Source: Bacteroidales bacterium | GTDB taxonomy: Bacteria > Bacteroidota > Bacteroidia > Bacteroidales > UBA7960 | Assembly (NCBI GenBank): GCA_019429055.1 | Contig: JAHYJP010000007.1 | Coordinates: forward strand, 1 to 46,919 | Length of the DNA: 46,919 nucleotides | Direction: 5' to 3' | Shown: piece after piece, positions 1-10,349 of the stretch | How positions within the stretch are numbered: the first letter of the stretch is position 1 | How the letters are laid out: each line of letters begins with the position of its first letter | Program-made: the position numbers and the translations under genes | The notes under the pieces: model-generated | Database searches by the model: none | The model's input: the letters and a program-made list of their open reading frames with translations, nothing else | Told to the model about the DNA's origin: nothing

Positions 1-1861
1 CTATCCCCAGCACATCATTAAACCTTTGCAGGCTTTCCAGAGCATTGGTTCGCAAGTGGATATAATGTCCCACGCCTGCTTCATTCAGCTGGTCCATAAT
101 CTCTTTGGGATTTCCTGCCACCACCACCTGGGTATCGTGTGCTTTTTCTTTGATGGCTTTGACAGCCGGTATCATTTCGGTATACTCTTCATCGGAACTA
201 CAGAAGACAACGATCTCTGCTTTGGATGCCAGCGCTTTTTCAATACCATCATCAAGATTTTTGATGGCCGGAGCCTCCTGAATCTGATAGCCTGCACAAC
301 CGAAGAAGTTGGTGGCAAATGTGGCACGTGCTTTTCTCATAGCCAGATTTCCATAGGTAAAAAGATAAACTTTCGGGATGGAGAAACCTTTGGTCTCGTG
401 GTTTTCGACCGACATACGCAGTGCCTCAAACGCCTGCATGCCACGGTAGGGGCGTAGCCCACCCAGTGCGTTTAATTTAGCTGTGGGCTCCATTTTGCTG
501 AGCATTCGCTCCTGCAGGTTCGGATACTGATTAACGCCCACAAAAATCTGTTTGCGCATGGCAATTTCCATGTCGCGCTTCTGGCAGGTTTTTTCTATTT
601 CCTCTTTGATGAAACCCGTTTCCACAGCTTTTACAAAACCACCGGCTTCTTCCATTTGAACAAACAGTTTCCAGGTGGCATCGGCAATGGCATCGGTAAT
701 ATTTTCAATATAGTACGAACCGGCAGCAACATCGGCAACTTTGCTGAACCATGCTTCGTTTTTGAGCACGAGTTGCTGATTGCGTGCAATCCGGCTTGAA
801 AACTCATTGGGTTTTTTATAGGTGATGTCAAACGGCTCAACCGTCATACTATCAACTCCTGCAATGGCGGCAGACATAGCCTCCGTGGTGGTTCGCAGCA
901 TATTTACGTGGGGATCGTAAACACTTTTGTTCCACCCTGAGGTAACCGCATGAATATTCATTTTCATGCTTTCAGCTGATAGAGGTTTGTATTGCTCAAC
1001 AATTTTTGTCCAAAGCATTTTAATGGCCCTGAGTTTTGCTATTTCAAGAAAGTAGTTTGAGCCCACTGCGATCGTAAATTGCATCCGTGGTGAAAGATCA
1101 TCTATTGAAATGCCCCTTTCTGTTAGTGCTGCCAGATATTCATTGCCCTGTGCCAGAGCAAAAGCCAGTTCCTGCATAATATTGGCCCCCGCATTATGAA
1201 AATGCTGGGCGTTAATGGTTATGACCCGAAATTCAGGCGTTGCCTTACGGGCTGCATTGAGCAATTCAATGGCTTCGTTGTAGTTATCATCGGCAGTTTT
1301 GTAAAACTTCCCGTAAAGGAGATAATACCCCAGCGGATCAAAGTTCATAGAGCCTTTGGCATCCACAGCTTTTTGCGCTGACTTTTCAAGGAGGCCGGCA
1401 AATTGACGGTAGAGCGCAAGGTAGTTTTTGGAATGGATAAAATTTACGTGAGTTTGTGTGACATCAATGCCTTCCAACAGTTGCTTCAGTTGCACATCAT
1501 CATGAATTTCGCGTGCATTCAGACCCACTGCATCCGCCCCCTTTTTTATGGCATTCAGGGCTTTTGAGTTTGCTTCAGCGGGGTTTTCATCTTCAAAATC
1601 CTGGCGAATGATCCAGTTATTGTCTTTTACCTTTTTCCCTCTTACAAAAGGATACTGAGCCGGTAATGCCTTAACATGGCTGAGGTTTTCCAGATCTTCG
1701 GCGCGGTAATAAGGCCTGATTTTTAACCCTTCAACGGTGCTCCACACCAGTTTTTTTTCATAGTCTGCACCTTTAAGGTCTTCAAGAATTTTTTCCTCCC
1801 ACTCCTTTGTCGTAACCGGTGCAAACTCACTGAACAAACCGGTTTTTTTATTTTGATCCAT
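1..1861 (-). CDS. mutA: Methylmalonyl-CoA mutase small (beta) subunit, C-terminus cut by window edge
   Basis: This is the non-catalytic partner of the adenosylcobalamin-dependent methylmalonyl-CoA mutase, which interconverts succinyl-CoA and methylmalonyl-CoA in the propionate pathway. The frame opens with ATG at 1861 (MDQNKKTGLFSEF) and stays open to the window edge, giving 620 residues. That is close to the ~615-620 usual for Bacteroidota MutA, so only a few codons are missing. The order is N-terminal linker, TIM-barrel-like mutase domain (about residues 40-430) and degenerate B12-binding-like domain (about 480-620). The DxHxxG cobalamin motif of the large subunit is not present in the C-terminal domain, where FFGCAGYQIQEAP is seen instead; this marks the small subunit. 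The large subunit (mutB) would be expected just beyond the left edge. A TAATTTTG -7 box lies ~57 bp upstream of the start. Identification is by recognition of the translated protein. Confidence 0.9.
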   Translation of the reverse strand, partial: MDQNKKTGLFSEFAPVTTKEWEEKILEDLKGADYEKKLVWSTVEGLKIRPYYRAEDLENLSHVKALPAQYPFVRGKKVKDNNWIIRQDFEDENPAEANSKALNAIKKGADAVGLNAREIHDDVQLKQLLEGIDVTQTHVNFIHSKNYLALYRQFAGLLEKSAQKAVDAKGSMNFDPLGYYLLYGKFYKTADDNYNEAIELLNAARKATPEFRVITINAQHFHNAGANIMQELAFALAQGNEYLAALTERGISIDDLSPRMQFTIAVGSNYFLEIAKLRAIKMLWTKIVEQYKPLSAESMKMNIHAVTSGWNKSVYDPHVNMLRTTTEAMSAAIAGVDSMTVEPFDITYKKPNEFSSRIARNQQLVLKNEAWFSKVADVAAGSYYIENITDAIADATWKLFVQMEEAGGFVKAVETGFIKEEIEKTCQKRDMEIAMRKQIFVGVNQYPNLQERMLSKMEPTAKLNALGGLRPYRGMQAFEALRMSVENHETKGFSIPKVYLFTYGNLAMRKARATFATNFFGCAGYQIQEAPAIKNLDDGIEKALASKAEIVVFCSSDEEYTEMIPAVKAIKEKAHDTQVVVAGNPKEIMDQLNEAGVGHYIHLRTNALESLQRFNDVLGI

Positions 1862-1917
1862 ATAAAGTGTTTTTTAAGATTTTAAAATACTAACAATCAA
1901 GGCATCATAAACATGGG

Positions 1918-1925
1918 CAAAATTA
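1918..1925 (-). promoter_or_regulatory. Candidate -7 box for mutA
   Basis: The minus strand reads TAATTTTG here, a perfect match to the Bacteroidota -7 consensus TAnnTTTG. It would place transcription start near 1911 and give a ~50-nt leader for mutA. No TTG sits at the expected 19-bp spacing (GTT is found there), so the -33 part is weak. Confidence 0.35.
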
Positions 1926-2154
1926 CAATAAAATTGCAAGAGGGAACAGTACTTTTACAGGAAGATTTACTCCTTATATTTTTTGAGTTTTCGTGGCTTT
2001 TGAAGGAGTTTTTATCTTCCTGATTTACGAAAAAAGCCTACATTTATGGAACCAAACCCTTTATGTTTTTCAGATTATTATGGTATAACGATGGTAACCT
2101 TTTTCCAGGTATAAAGATGATTCCCTGTTAGTAACCCAATCAAAAATCATTTGA

Positions 2155-4521
2155 ATGGATCAAAAAAGAAATAAAAAGCAAGGTAAGGAAATTAACTTAA
2201 AGGAATCCGTCAAAGGAGGAGCAAATCTTTTGCGCGACAGCGAAAGGCGATATCGTTTACTCTTTAAAAACATGATCAATGGTTTGCTGGTTTTGAAACC
2301 CATTTTCAAAGAGGGCAAACTGGTAGATTTCCAGTTTTTTCGTGCCAATGCCACATTTGAAAAAATGACCGGGCTTAATGCGACGAAAATAATAGGATGT
2401 CCCTTTAAGGAAGTATTTCCCGGTAAGGCATCCGATATTTTGCCCATGCTTTTCGAAACTGTAAAGCAAAATGAAAACCAGCGACTTGAAAATTTTCCCT
2501 TAAAAGCGGGTACCATTGTAAACTTTTATTCCTTTATCCCCGAAGAGGATTACGTAGCAATCATTATAGAAGATGTTACTGCACAGAAAAAAGCAGAATT
2601 GGAAAGGACAAAGAGTGAGCAAATGCTTAAAACCATATTTTCGCTTTTACCGGTAGGGGTAACTGTTACTGATGAGTCGGGCGATATTATTGACTGCAAT
2701 AAAGCATCGGAGAGCCTGCTGGGATTAAAAAAGGAAGAACACCTGATCCGTAATTTTGCAGGGAAAGAGTGGAAAATTGTTCGTACCGATCTTACCCCCA
2801 TGCCACCGGAGGAGTTTGCCAGTGTAAGGGCATTAAAAGAGAACCGGATTGTTGAAAATGTGGAGATGGGAATTGTAAAAGAGGAAGATCAGGTTACCTG
2901 GATCAACGTAAATGCAGCTCCTATTCCTTTGCCCGATCTTGGTGTGGCCATTGTATATTCCGATATTACAGAAAGGGTTCAGGCGCAGGAAGAAAGCGAA
3001 GAGAAATTTAAAAACGTTGTACAAAATTCAACCGATGCTATTATTATTGTAAACCCTGAAGGCTCAATCATTGAGTGGAATAAGGGCTGCGAACTGATTT
3101 TCGGGATTGACAAAAAAACGGCTCTCAGCCAGAAAATATGGACCTTTCTTTCTAATGTTGTGGCACCCGAAAGTCCTTTGGGAATCAACAACCTGTTTTT
3201 AAAGGAAAATATTCAGCACACATTGCGCACAGGCGATAGTCCATGGTTTCAGAGTATCAATGAGGCTGAATTTATTGTTTCCGATGGGAAAAGGAAAACC
3301 ATCCAAAGTTCAATTTTCCCGGTAAAATCGGCACATGGTTATCTGTTGGGGATTGTGTCACGCGATGTTTCTGAATCGAAAGAAACCGAAAGAATGCTCA
3401 AACTGGCCAAGGAAAAAGCAGAAGAAGCAAGCCAGGCCAAAAGCCGGTTCCTTGCCAACATCAGCCATGAAATACGTACCCCACTCAATGCTATCATGGG
3501 ATTCACGGAGATACTGAAGGAGTTTCAGGTGGATAACGGCCGGTTTAAAGACCATTTATCGGGAATTGAAAAAAGCAGCAAGGCCCTTATGAGTCTTATC
3601 AACGATATCCTTGATCTTTCGCGCATGGAAGCCGGTAAGATGGAAGTTTCGCCGGAAGCCCTCAATATCCGCAATCTCATTGATGATGTGCAGCAGATCT
3701 TTTCCCTCAAAGCAGAGAATAAAGGGATTGATTTGCAAACCCATGTAGACCCATGTGTTCCGGCAGTAATCAGAATGGATGAGGTAAGACTAAGGCAGGT
3801 ACTGTTTAACCTGGTAGGCAATGCGGTAAAATTTACCGAAAAGGGCTCGGTTTCCATAAATGTAAGAACAGATAATTATGAAGCGGCAAGACATCTTACA
3901 GATTTAACCATAATGGTTTCTGATACCGGTATTGGAATTGAAGAAGAAGATATGGATCTGATTTTTGATCCCTTCTATCAAAAGGCTCCTCTAAGGATTG
4001 CCAAACAGGAAGGTACCGGCCTGGGGCTGGCTATTTCAAGACGCTTTGTGCAAATGATGAATGGTGAGATCAAGGTTGATTCCAGACCCGGAGCAGGAAC
4101 CCGTTTTTCAGTAATACTGCACAATGTTTCCGTACTGAAAGCAAGAAAACATATAACCCTGGTGGATGAAGGATCTGCAGATCTGAAAAAAGGGCCCAAA
4201 AAAACACAAAGATCCATCGATTATTTTGAATCACAAGACTTTCTTGATTTGATAAGAAAGGAGATCGGTAAGCATTCTGGTTCTGAGAATAACGCTCAGA
4301 AATTTCTCGATGATAAAATATGGTGGGAATTTGATAAAATTGCCGATATTCTGGGGTTTGAAGAAGTAAGAGATTTTGCTCAAAACCTGCTGGAGCTCGC
4401 ACAAAAGGAAAATCTTCCCAATCTGGCATCGTTTGCTTCAAAACTCAGGGACGAAGCCAGGGCATTTAATGTAATTGGTATTAACCAGTTGCTCGCTTCA
4501 TTTGAAAAACTAAGAAAGTGA
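2155..4521 (+). CDS. PAS-domain sensor histidine kinase
   Basis: A 788-residue sensor kinase with no obvious membrane segment, so probably cytoplasmic. Three PAS-like modules lie at about residues 27-145, 150-275 and 280-410. A short coiled coil leads to the HisKA domain with H-box [12 protein letters not shown] (phospho-acceptor His438). The ATPase domain has N-box NLVGNAVKF (552-560), G1 DTGIGI (590-595) and G2 GTGLGL (620-625). There is no receiver domain. A C-terminal helical tail (about 695-788) resembles the tail seen after kinase or receiver domains in other large Bacteroidota and cyanobacterial kinases. It could be Hpt-like but has no candidate phospho-histidine in an HxxKG context. 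The stop codon overlaps the start of the following receiver-kinase gene, so the two are co-translated and probably form one signalling pair. The signal is unknown. Confidence 0.88.
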   Translation: MDQKRNKKQGKEINLKESVKGGANLLRDSERRYRLLFKNMINGLLVLKPIFKEGKLVDFQFFRANATFEKMTGLNATKIIGCPFKEVFPGKASDILPMLFETVKQNENQRLENFPLKAGTIVNFYSFIPEEDYVAIIIEDVTAQKKAELERTKSEQMLKTIFSLLPVGVTVTDESGDIIDCNKASESLLGLKKEEHLIRNFAGKEWKIVRTDLTPMPPEEFASVRALKENRIVENVEMGIVKEEDQVTWINVNAAPIPLPDLGVAIVYSDITERVQAQEESEEKFKNVVQNSTDAIIIVNPEGSIIEWNKGCELIFGIDKKTALSQKIWTFLSNVVAPESPLGINNLFLKENIQHTLRTGDSPWFQSINEAEFIVSDGKRKTIQSSIFPVKSAHGYLLGIVSRDVSESKETERMLKLAKEKAEEASQAKSRFLANISHEIRTPLNAIMGFTEILKEFQVDNGRFKDHLSGIEKSSKALMSLINDILDLSRMEAGKMEVSPEALNIRNLIDDVQQIFSLKAENKGIDLQTHVDPCVPAVIRMDEVRLRQVLFNLVGNAVKFTEKGSVSINVRTDNYEAARHLTDLTIMVSDTGIGIEEEDMDLIFDPFYQKAPLRIAKQEGTGLGLAISRRFVQMMNGEIKVDSRPGAGTRFSVILHNVSVLKARKHITLVDEGSADLKKGPKKTQRSIDYFESQDFLDLIRKEIGKHSGSENNAQKFLDDKIWWEFDKIADILGFEEVRDFAQNLLELAQKENLPNLASFASKLRDEARAFNVIGINQLLASFEKLRK

Positions 4522-5684
4522 AACTTATGAACGCAACAATGAAAGAGAACGAGAAGTTTGTTGGATTGAAGGAGTTTAAAATTCTGATCGTTGATGATGT
4601 GCCCGAAAACATACAGGTACTTGCACATTTGCTTAATGAAAAAGGATTAAAGGTTAGTTATGCAGATAGTGGCATCAAAGCCCTGAAAGCCATAAAAAAT
4701 AATATGCCTGACCTGATTTTGTTGGATGTTTCCATGCCGGAAATGGATGGTTTTGAGGTTTGCGAAAAACTCAAAAAGGACGATCTCACTGCAGATATTC
4801 CTGTAATTTTCCTTACGGCAAAAGTAGACCAGCAGGATGTGATCAACGGACTCGAAAAAGGTGCCGTGGATTATGTAACCAAACCCTTCAATGCCAAAGA
4901 ACTGACCACAAGGGTTTTTACTCACCTGGAGCTCAAATACACCCGCGATCTCATCCGCAAACAAAACGTTGAACTTATAAAGCTCAATGAAGTAAAGAAT
5001 CAGCTTTTTTCTGTCATTTCGCATGATATGAAAAACCTGTTTAACAATATTCTTTTCGGTACAGAGTCATTGGAAAAGGAAATTGAGCATTTCAGCAAAA
5101 CAGATGTCATACAGATGGCAGGTGTTGTAAATGACTCGGCCAAGCGGGCCTATGACCTGCTTCAGAATTTACTTGACTGGTCGCGTTCTCAAATGGAAAA
5201 TATTGCCATAAAACCTACCGGGGTTGAAATGCTTTTGCTGGTCAATCAGTCGGTCAATTTGTTCAGACCATCATCTCAAAAGAAGAAACTTCTGATTCAA
5301 GTTTTCCCGGAAGGAAATGATTTCTCTGCATTTGCCGATATTGATATGGTAAGGGCGATTCTCAGAAACCTTTTATCCAATGCCATCAAATACTCTTTTC
5401 CTGATGGCCAGATTGATATTTCAGTAAAAGAATCAGCCGATTCTATACAAGTGAGTATAAAAGATCATGGTGTGGGGATGGATAAAGAAAAACTTCAGTG
5501 GTTACTTGATGAAAACCAGCCGGCACGAACATCTCCAGGTACCCAAAACGAAAAGGGCAGCGGTCTGGGTCTGGTTCTGATCAAAGATTTTGTTGCCAAA
5601 AACAAGGGAACTTTCGGTATAGAAAGTATGAAGGGAAAAGGAAGTACATTCTGGTTCAGCTTGCCCCGGCAAAAAGAGAATTAG
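4518..5684 (+). CDS. Receiver domain-histidine kinase fusion (response regulator/kinase)
   Basis: A 388-residue protein in the reversed order receiver then kinase. The receiver (about residues 20-138) has the acidic pair in IVDD, phospho-acceptor Asp70 in LILLDVSMPEMDG and the conserved Lys122 in TKPF. The kinase follows after a short coiled coil: H-box SVISHDMKN with His169, N-box NLLSNAIKYS (284-293), G1 DHGVGM (316-321) and G2 GSGLGL (347-352). The GTG at 4518 overlaps the preceding stop by four bases (GTGA). An in-frame ATG at 4527 is an equally reasonable start and would trim three residues. The gene order suggests the upstream PAS kinase phosphorylates the receiver, which then gates the attached kinase; that is inference. 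No DNA-binding domain is present, so the final output protein lies elsewhere. Confidence 0.87.
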   Translation: MKLMNATMKENEKFVGLKEFKILIVDDVPENIQVLAHLLNEKGLKVSYADSGIKALKAIKNNMPDLILLDVSMPEMDGFEVCEKLKKDDLTADIPVIFLTAKVDQQDVINGLEKGAVDYVTKPFNAKELTTRVFTHLELKYTRDLIRKQNVELIKLNEVKNQLFSVISHDMKNLFNNILFGTESLEKEIEHFSKTDVIQMAGVVNDSAKRAYDLLQNLLDWSRSQMENIAIKPTGVEMLLLVNQSVNLFRPSSQKKKLLIQVFPEGNDFSAFADIDMVRAILRNLLSNAIKYSFPDGQIDISVKESADSIQVSIKDHGVGMDKEKLQWLLDENQPARTSPGTQNEKGSGLGLVLIKDFVAKNKGTFGIESMKGKGSTFWFSLPRQKEN

Positions 5685-5826
5685 ATATTGAAATCTTCTT
5701 ATCGCTTTTTCAACAGGACATTTTGATGTGTGAAAGTTATTAGCCATAAGCATTATCCATGGTAATTTATTCCCCTACATTTACTAATTTCGCAGATCGA
5801 AAAAAGATGCTAAACATAGTTATACA

Positions 5827-8589
5827 ATGGAATACAATTTTACAAGCGTAGAGAAAAAGTGGCAGGATTTCTGGCGCGAAAACAAAACCTACAAAACAGA
5901 AATTGACCCGGATCGCCCCAAATATTATGTATTGGATATGTTTCCTTATCCATCGGGCGCAGGATTGCATGTAGGGCATCCGCTCGGATATATCGCTTCA
6001 GATATCTATTCCCGCTACAAAAAGCAAAAAGGCTTTAATGTATTGCACCCCATGGGGTATGATGCTTACGGACTTCCCGCTGAGCAATATGCCATACAAA
6101 CCGGGCAGCACCCTGCCATTACCACCGAGCGAAACATTCAGCGTTACCGTGAGCAGCTTGATAAAATTGGATTTTCATTTGACTGGGACCGGGAAGTACG
6201 TACATGCGACCCACGTTATTATAAATGGACTCAGTGGACCTTCATCCAGCTTTTTGAGCATTATTTTGACAGAAAAGAAAATAAGGCTAGGCCGGTTAAA
6301 GATCTGATTGCAAGGTTTGAAAGAAGCGGAAATCTGGGTTTGGAAGCTGCGTGCGATCTGCAGGAAGAATTTACTGCCGTAGCATGGATGAAAATGACTG
6401 AAAAGGAGAAACAGGATATTCTGATGAAATACCGCCTGGCCTACCTTTCCGATACTATGGTAAACTGGTGCCCCAGGCTGGGTACGGTGCTTGCCAATGA
6501 TGAAGTAAAAGAAGGTTTTTCAGTAAGGGGCGGGTACCCGGTAGAAAAAAAGACCATGAAACAATGGTCGTTACGTATCACTGCCTATGCCGATCGTTTG
6601 CTGGAAGGCCTGGATACCATCGACTGGAGTGAATCTCTTAAAGAAATTCAGAAAAACTGGATAGGTCGCTCTGAAGGTGCTACCATCTTCTTCCCCGTAA
6701 AGGGTCATGAAATTGCACTGGAAGTTTTTACCACACGGCCTGATACAATTTTTGGATCTACTTTTATGGTAATTGCCCCCGAGCATGAGTGGGTAGAAAA
6801 AATTACCACTCCTGAATTTAATAATGAAGTGAAGGCTTATGTGAAAAAGGCCAGCGCACGCTCTGAAAGGGAGCGTTTGTCTGAGGTAAAAACCGTAAGC
6901 GGCCAGTTCACCGGGGCTTATTGCGAACACCCCTTTACCGGTGACCCCCTCCCCATTTATATTGCCGACTATGTACTTGCAGGCTATGGAACCGGAGCCA
7001 TTATGGCGGTACCGGCCCACGACAGCCGCGATTATGCCTTTGCCAAACATTTTGCACTGCCTATTGTGGAAGTAGTTTCAGGTGGAAATATTGAAGAAGA
7101 ATCTTACGATGCCAAAGAGGGAACGCTTGTAAACAGCGATTTTATCAACGGCATGGATGTTCCTACGGCCATCAGAACCGTAAACCAGCGACTGGAAGCC
7201 AAAGGAATTGGCAAAATGAGGATCAATTTCCGCCTTCGCGATGCCATATTCAGTCGTCAGCGTTATTGGGGTGAGCCCTTCCCGGTTTATTACAAAGATG
7301 GTATTCCTTATATGATGGATGAGAGCATGTTGCCGCTTGAGCTTCCGGAAGTAGATAAATACCTTCCCACGGAATCCGGTGAGCCACCCCTGGCCCGCGC
7401 CCAAAACTGGAAAACGGAAGAAGGACATCCCATCGAAACCAATACCATGCCCGGATTTGCCGGTTCGAGCGCCTATTACATCCGCTATATGGATCCTAAA
7501 AACGACCGTGTACTGGTATCAACCGAAGCCATAAATTACTGGCAGGATGTTGATCTGTACATTGGCGGATCAGAGCATGCCACCGGCCACCTGATCTATG
7601 CCCGCTTCTGGAATAAATTCCTTTTCGATATTGGAGTAAGTGTAAAGCAGGAGCCATTCAAAAAACTCATCAACCAGGGCATGATCCAGGGCCGCTCGAA
7701 TTTTGTATACCGTGTTAAAGGCTCCAATAAGTTTGTATCGTACAATCTGCGTAAGCAATACGATACCATGCCCATTCATGTGGATGTGAACATAGTGAGC
7801 CACGATGTGCTGGATATCGAAGCATTCAGAAACTGGAATCCTGAATTTAAAAATGCGGAATTCATTCTGGAAGATGGTAAATACATTTGTGGATGGGAAA
7901 TAGAAAAAATGTCGAAATCCTTCCATAATGTGGTAAACCCCGACGATCTGATTGAAAAATACGGTGCCGATACCCTTCGGTTGTATGAAATGTTCCTGGG
8001 TCCCCTGGAGCAGGCCAAGCCATGGGATACCAACGGAATTGAAGGTGTATTCCGTTTTATTCGCAAATTATGGAGGCTTTATCACAACCGCGAAAATCAG
8101 TTTGAAGTTTCGGATGAGAAACCCAATGCTGATGAATTGAAAGTGCTTCATAAAACCATTAAAAAGGTAAGTGAAGATATTGAGCGTTTCTCCTTTAATA
8201 CGGCAGTAAGTTCATTTATGATCTGTGTAAACGAACTGTCAGATCTCAAGTGCAACAAGCGTGAAATTCTTTCGCCCCTGGCCATCCTGGTTTCTTCTTT
8301 TGCCCCGCACATTGCCGAAGAGTTATGGGCTTTGATGGGTAATAATGAAAGCGTGGTTAATGCGCAATTCCCCGAATGGAAAGAAGAATACATTGCCGAA
8401 GACATGGTATTATACCCCGTATCTTTCAATGGCAAAACCCGCTTTAAAGTTGAACTGCCTGCCGGCAGCACACCCAAAGAAGTTGAAGATGCCATCCTTA
8501 AAATGGATGATGCGCAAAAATGGCTCCAGGGCAAATCGCCCAGAAAGGTAATCGTGGTGCCGGGTAAGATTGTGAATGTGGTGGTGTAG
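5827..8589 (+). CDS. leuS: Leucyl-tRNA synthetase
   Basis: Class Ia aminoacyl-tRNA synthetase that charges tRNA-Leu with leucine. The protein has 920 residues. The ATP-binding HIGH motif appears as HVGH (residues 48-51) after the usual MFPYPSG. The CP1 editing domain covers roughly residues 235-430, with the [12 protein letters not shown] signature. KMSKS (694-698) comes just before the anticodon-binding helical bundle. An extra segment around residues 150-200, between the HIGH half and the editing domain, is common in Bacteroidota LeuRS and makes the enzyme longer than the ~860-residue E. coli protein. The ATG at 5827 gives the expected N-terminus ([13 protein letters not shown]). It is separated by 142 bp from the kinase pair upstream and is probably transcribed on its own. 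Confidence 0.97.
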   Translation: MEYNFTSVEKKWQDFWRENKTYKTEIDPDRPKYYVLDMFPYPSGAGLHVGHPLGYIASDIYSRYKKQKGFNVLHPMGYDAYGLPAEQYAIQTGQHPAITTERNIQRYREQLDKIGFSFDWDREVRTCDPRYYKWTQWTFIQLFEHYFDRKENKARPVKDLIARFERSGNLGLEAACDLQEEFTAVAWMKMTEKEKQDILMKYRLAYLSDTMVNWCPRLGTVLANDEVKEGFSVRGGYPVEKKTMKQWSLRITAYADRLLEGLDTIDWSESLKEIQKNWIGRSEGATIFFPVKGHEIALEVFTTRPDTIFGSTFMVIAPEHEWVEKITTPEFNNEVKAYVKKASARSERERLSEVKTVSGQFTGAYCEHPFTGDPLPIYIADYVLAGYGTGAIMAVPAHDSRDYAFAKHFALPIVEVVSGGNIEEESYDAKEGTLVNSDFINGMDVPTAIRTVNQRLEAKGIGKMRINFRLRDAIFSRQRYWGEPFPVYYKDGIPYMMDESMLPLELPEVDKYLPTESGEPPLARAQNWKTEEGHPIETNTMPGFAGSSAYYIRYMDPKNDRVLVSTEAINYWQDVDLYIGGSEHATGHLIYARFWNKFLFDIGVSVKQEPFKKLINQGMIQGRSNFVYRVKGSNKFVSYNLRKQYDTMPIHVDVNIVSHDVLDIEAFRNWNPEFKNAEFILEDGKYICGWEIEKMSKSFHNVVNPDDLIEKYGADTLRLYEMFLGPLEQAKPWDTNGIEGVFRFIRKLWRLYHNRENQFEVSDEKPNADELKVLHKTIKKVSEDIERFSFNTAVSSFMICVNELSDLKCNKREILSPLAILVSSFAPHIAEELWALMGNNESVVNAQFPEWKEEYIAEDMVLYPVSFNGKTRFKVELPAGSTPKEVEDAILKMDDAQKWLQGKSPRKVIVVPGKIVNVVV

Positions 8590-8616
8590 CCAGTAATATG
8601 CCTAAGAGAAATTTAC

Positions 8617-8650
8617 AGAGAAAATCTCTCAAGGTATTTCTTTTGTTTTT
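8617..8650 (+). terminator. Possible weak terminator after leuS
   Basis: A short dyad AGAGA-AAA-TCTCT (8617-8629) followed by a T-rich run. The stem is only five A/T-rich pairs, extended by an imperfect outer pairing, so this is a weak call. Confidence 0.25.
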
Positions 8651-8778
8651 TGGAATACTTTTTGGTTTAATGGTGTTAAATTAATTAAAGACCATAAACC
8701 CTGAAAATTTTTTAGGGTAAAGTAAATGATAAAGCGATTAATTTCGTTATCTGTTACAAAAACCAAAAAATTCCAATT

Positions 8779-9597
8779 ATGAGCAATTTATCTAAATATA
8801 TCGTCACGACATATATACTTTATTTTTTTATGGGAGCTTTTGCGGCCAATGCCACCCACGGGCAGGAACTGAGGAAGCTTGAAAATACTGCTTTTCAGCG
8901 TGGCGAAAAAATCTCTTATCGTGTTTTTTACGACAGTTATATTACGGGCAATGTAAATGCCGGGATTGCTTCTCTTGAAATAAGGCCCGATAACGAAGTG
9001 ATCGCAGGTCGCAACACCATGAATGTTGTGGGTATCGGGCGCACACGCGGAGCCTTTAATTTTTTCTTCAGGGTGGTAAACCGCTATGAAACTTATCTGG
9101 ATGAAGAAGCCATTCTGCCTTTGCTGTTTATCCGGCGTATAAATGAGGGCGGATATAAAAAAAGTCAGGATGTTGTGTTTAACCAGTTCGAAAATATTGC
9201 CGTAAGCAATACCGCCACAGTACCTGTTATACCCAATGTGCAGGATATTATTTCAGCGTTTTATTACCTGCGCACCTATGATTATGACGATGCCGAAGTT
9301 GGAGATATTTATGATGTAAGTTTCTTTCTTGATGATACAGTTTATGTTTCGCGCGTAGTTTTTGACGGAAGAGAAGAAGTAAATACCCGGATTGGAACTT
9401 TCCGTACATTAAGGTTTAAACCCCAGGTGCTTGCCGGAGATGTATTCAGTCAACCCTATCCTATGACCCTCTGGATATCAGATGACAAAAATAAAATTCC
9501 GGTAATGGCGCAGTCTGGCATAATCGTTGGAAGTGTGAAAATGGAGCTCATAGAATATTCAGGTTTGAAAAATCCCATGAGTTCGAGAATCCGGTGA
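8779..9597 (+). CDS. DUF3108 domain protein, exported
   Basis: A 272-residue protein with an N-terminal signal sequence (hydrophobic core about residues 9-24, likely cleavage before residue ~30) and one DUF3108-type domain over most of the mature part. Recognisable features are the opening GEKISYRVFYDSYITG, the central VVNRYETYLDEE, and FDGREEV with RFKP towards the end. DUF3108 proteins are envelope proteins of Bacteroidota and Proteobacteria with a predicted beta-rich fold and no established biochemical role. A small lipoprotein follows on the same strand 89 bp downstream. I do not assign a function beyond a periplasmic or outer-membrane-associated location. Confidence 0.75.
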   Translation: MSNLSKYIVTTYILYFFMGAFAANATHGQELRKLENTAFQRGEKISYRVFYDSYITGNVNAGIASLEIRPDNEVIAGRNTMNVVGIGRTRGAFNFFFRVVNRYETYLDEEAILPLLFIRRINEGGYKKSQDVVFNQFENIAVSNTATVPVIPNVQDIISAFYYLRTYDYDDAEVGDIYDVSFFLDDTVYVSRVVFDGREEVNTRIGTFRTLRFKPQVLAGDVFSQPYPMTLWISDDKNKIPVMAQSGIIVGSVKMELIEYSGLKNPMSSRIR

Positions 9598-9686
9598 ATT
9601 TGCCCGGAGGCAATACCAGAAACAGTAATTACACTTAATCCAATAACCACTATAACCACTATTTTTAACCCAAAAACAATCGCCTT

Positions 9687-10103
9687 ATGTCAAGATTAAG
9701 AGTATTATCGGTATTGGTTATCTTAACAGGTTTGGTTTTTACTGCCTGTGAAACCACAGAATTTGATTCGCGAAACAATTTTCGTGGCACATGGAATGTA
9801 GAAGAATACAGCTACCGGCTTCCCATGCCATCTTATTATCAGTCAAGAATTACCCTTGACGAGTTCAATGAGGAAAACATTTTTATAGATAACTTTTATG
9901 ATGCCGGGTTGGAAATTTCGGCCATGGTGGTTGGTTCGAAAATGTTTATTCCATACCAGCAGATCGGAATATTTGAAATTCTTGATGGTTATGGTGGTTT
10001 CAGCGAAAATACAATAAGCATGAGCTATGTGGTAAGGATTACCATTTCTGAAGATCAGGTGATAACTGATACGTTGGAAGCCTATTTTACAAAACGGTAT
10101 TGA
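9687..10103 (+). CDS. Small lipoprotein, possibly lipocalin-like
   Basis: A 138-residue protein. The N-terminus is a lipoprotein signal peptide with lipobox LVFTAC, giving lipidated Cys21. The mature part starts after a short linker with FRGTWNVEEYSYR, which resembles the first strand of small lipocalin-like lipoproteins (GxW motif) common in Bacteroidota. The rest is compatible with a short beta-barrel (VVRITISEDQVITDTLEAYFTKRY at the end). I do not recognise a named family with confidence. It lies between the DUF3108 gene and the MITE-like element and may share a transcript with the former. Its role is unknown. Confidence 0.65.
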   Translation: MSRLRVLSVLVILTGLVFTACETTEFDSRNNFRGTWNVEEYSYRLPMPSYYQSRITLDEFNEENIFIDNFYDAGLEISAMVVGSKMFIPYQQIGIFEILDGYGGFSENTISMSYVVRITISEDQVITDTLEAYFTKRY

Positions 10104-10124
10104 TAAAAAATATTTTACTCAAGG

Positions 10125-10269
10125 GAGGCTGTCTCATAACTGCCGGTTGGTCGTTGAGCAATTCGATAAACTCATTGTAACACCTGTCGAAACGACATCT
10201 GATTATCAGCCAGATACCCACTTCGACAAGCTCAGTGTCCAAATCAAAACTGACTTTTGAGACAGCCTC
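10125..10269. mobile_element. MITE-like element with 12-bp terminal inverted repeats
   Basis: A 145-bp segment bounded by GAGGCTGTCTCA (10125-10136) and its exact reverse complement TGAGACAGCCTC (10258-10269). It carries no gene. The terminal sequence is of the type I associate with IS1182-like or related IS ends in Bacteroidota, so this is best read as a non-autonomous miniature element or the fused ends of a decayed IS. The interior contains CACTTCGACAAGCTCAGTG (10219-10237), a motif seen in dispersed Bacteroidota repeats. A T-run follows the right end (10270-10274), so the element may also end transcription of the lipoprotein gene. No clear target-site duplication is visible. Confidence 0.65.
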
Positions 10270-10349
10270 TTTTTGTTTTAATGAGTCAGGAAAAATCATT
10301 AGGTTTGCCAATGCAATTTTGCATTAACATTTCAGAAAAATATATTTTT

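Noticed and set aside
6571-7926. Long antisense frames across leuS
   Set aside because: Low-complexity shadow translations of a definite aminoacyl-tRNA synthetase gene.
10087-10311. A 74-residue minus-strand frame within the repeat element
   Set aside because: It is produced by the MITE-like sequence itself and ends inside flanking DNA; no protein family is recognisable.
10257-10349. Upstream extension of the cyclophilin to a TTG inside the repeat
   Set aside because: The extra residues are encoded partly by the mobile element and do not belong to the cyclophilin fold; ATG 10350 gives the normal N-terminus.
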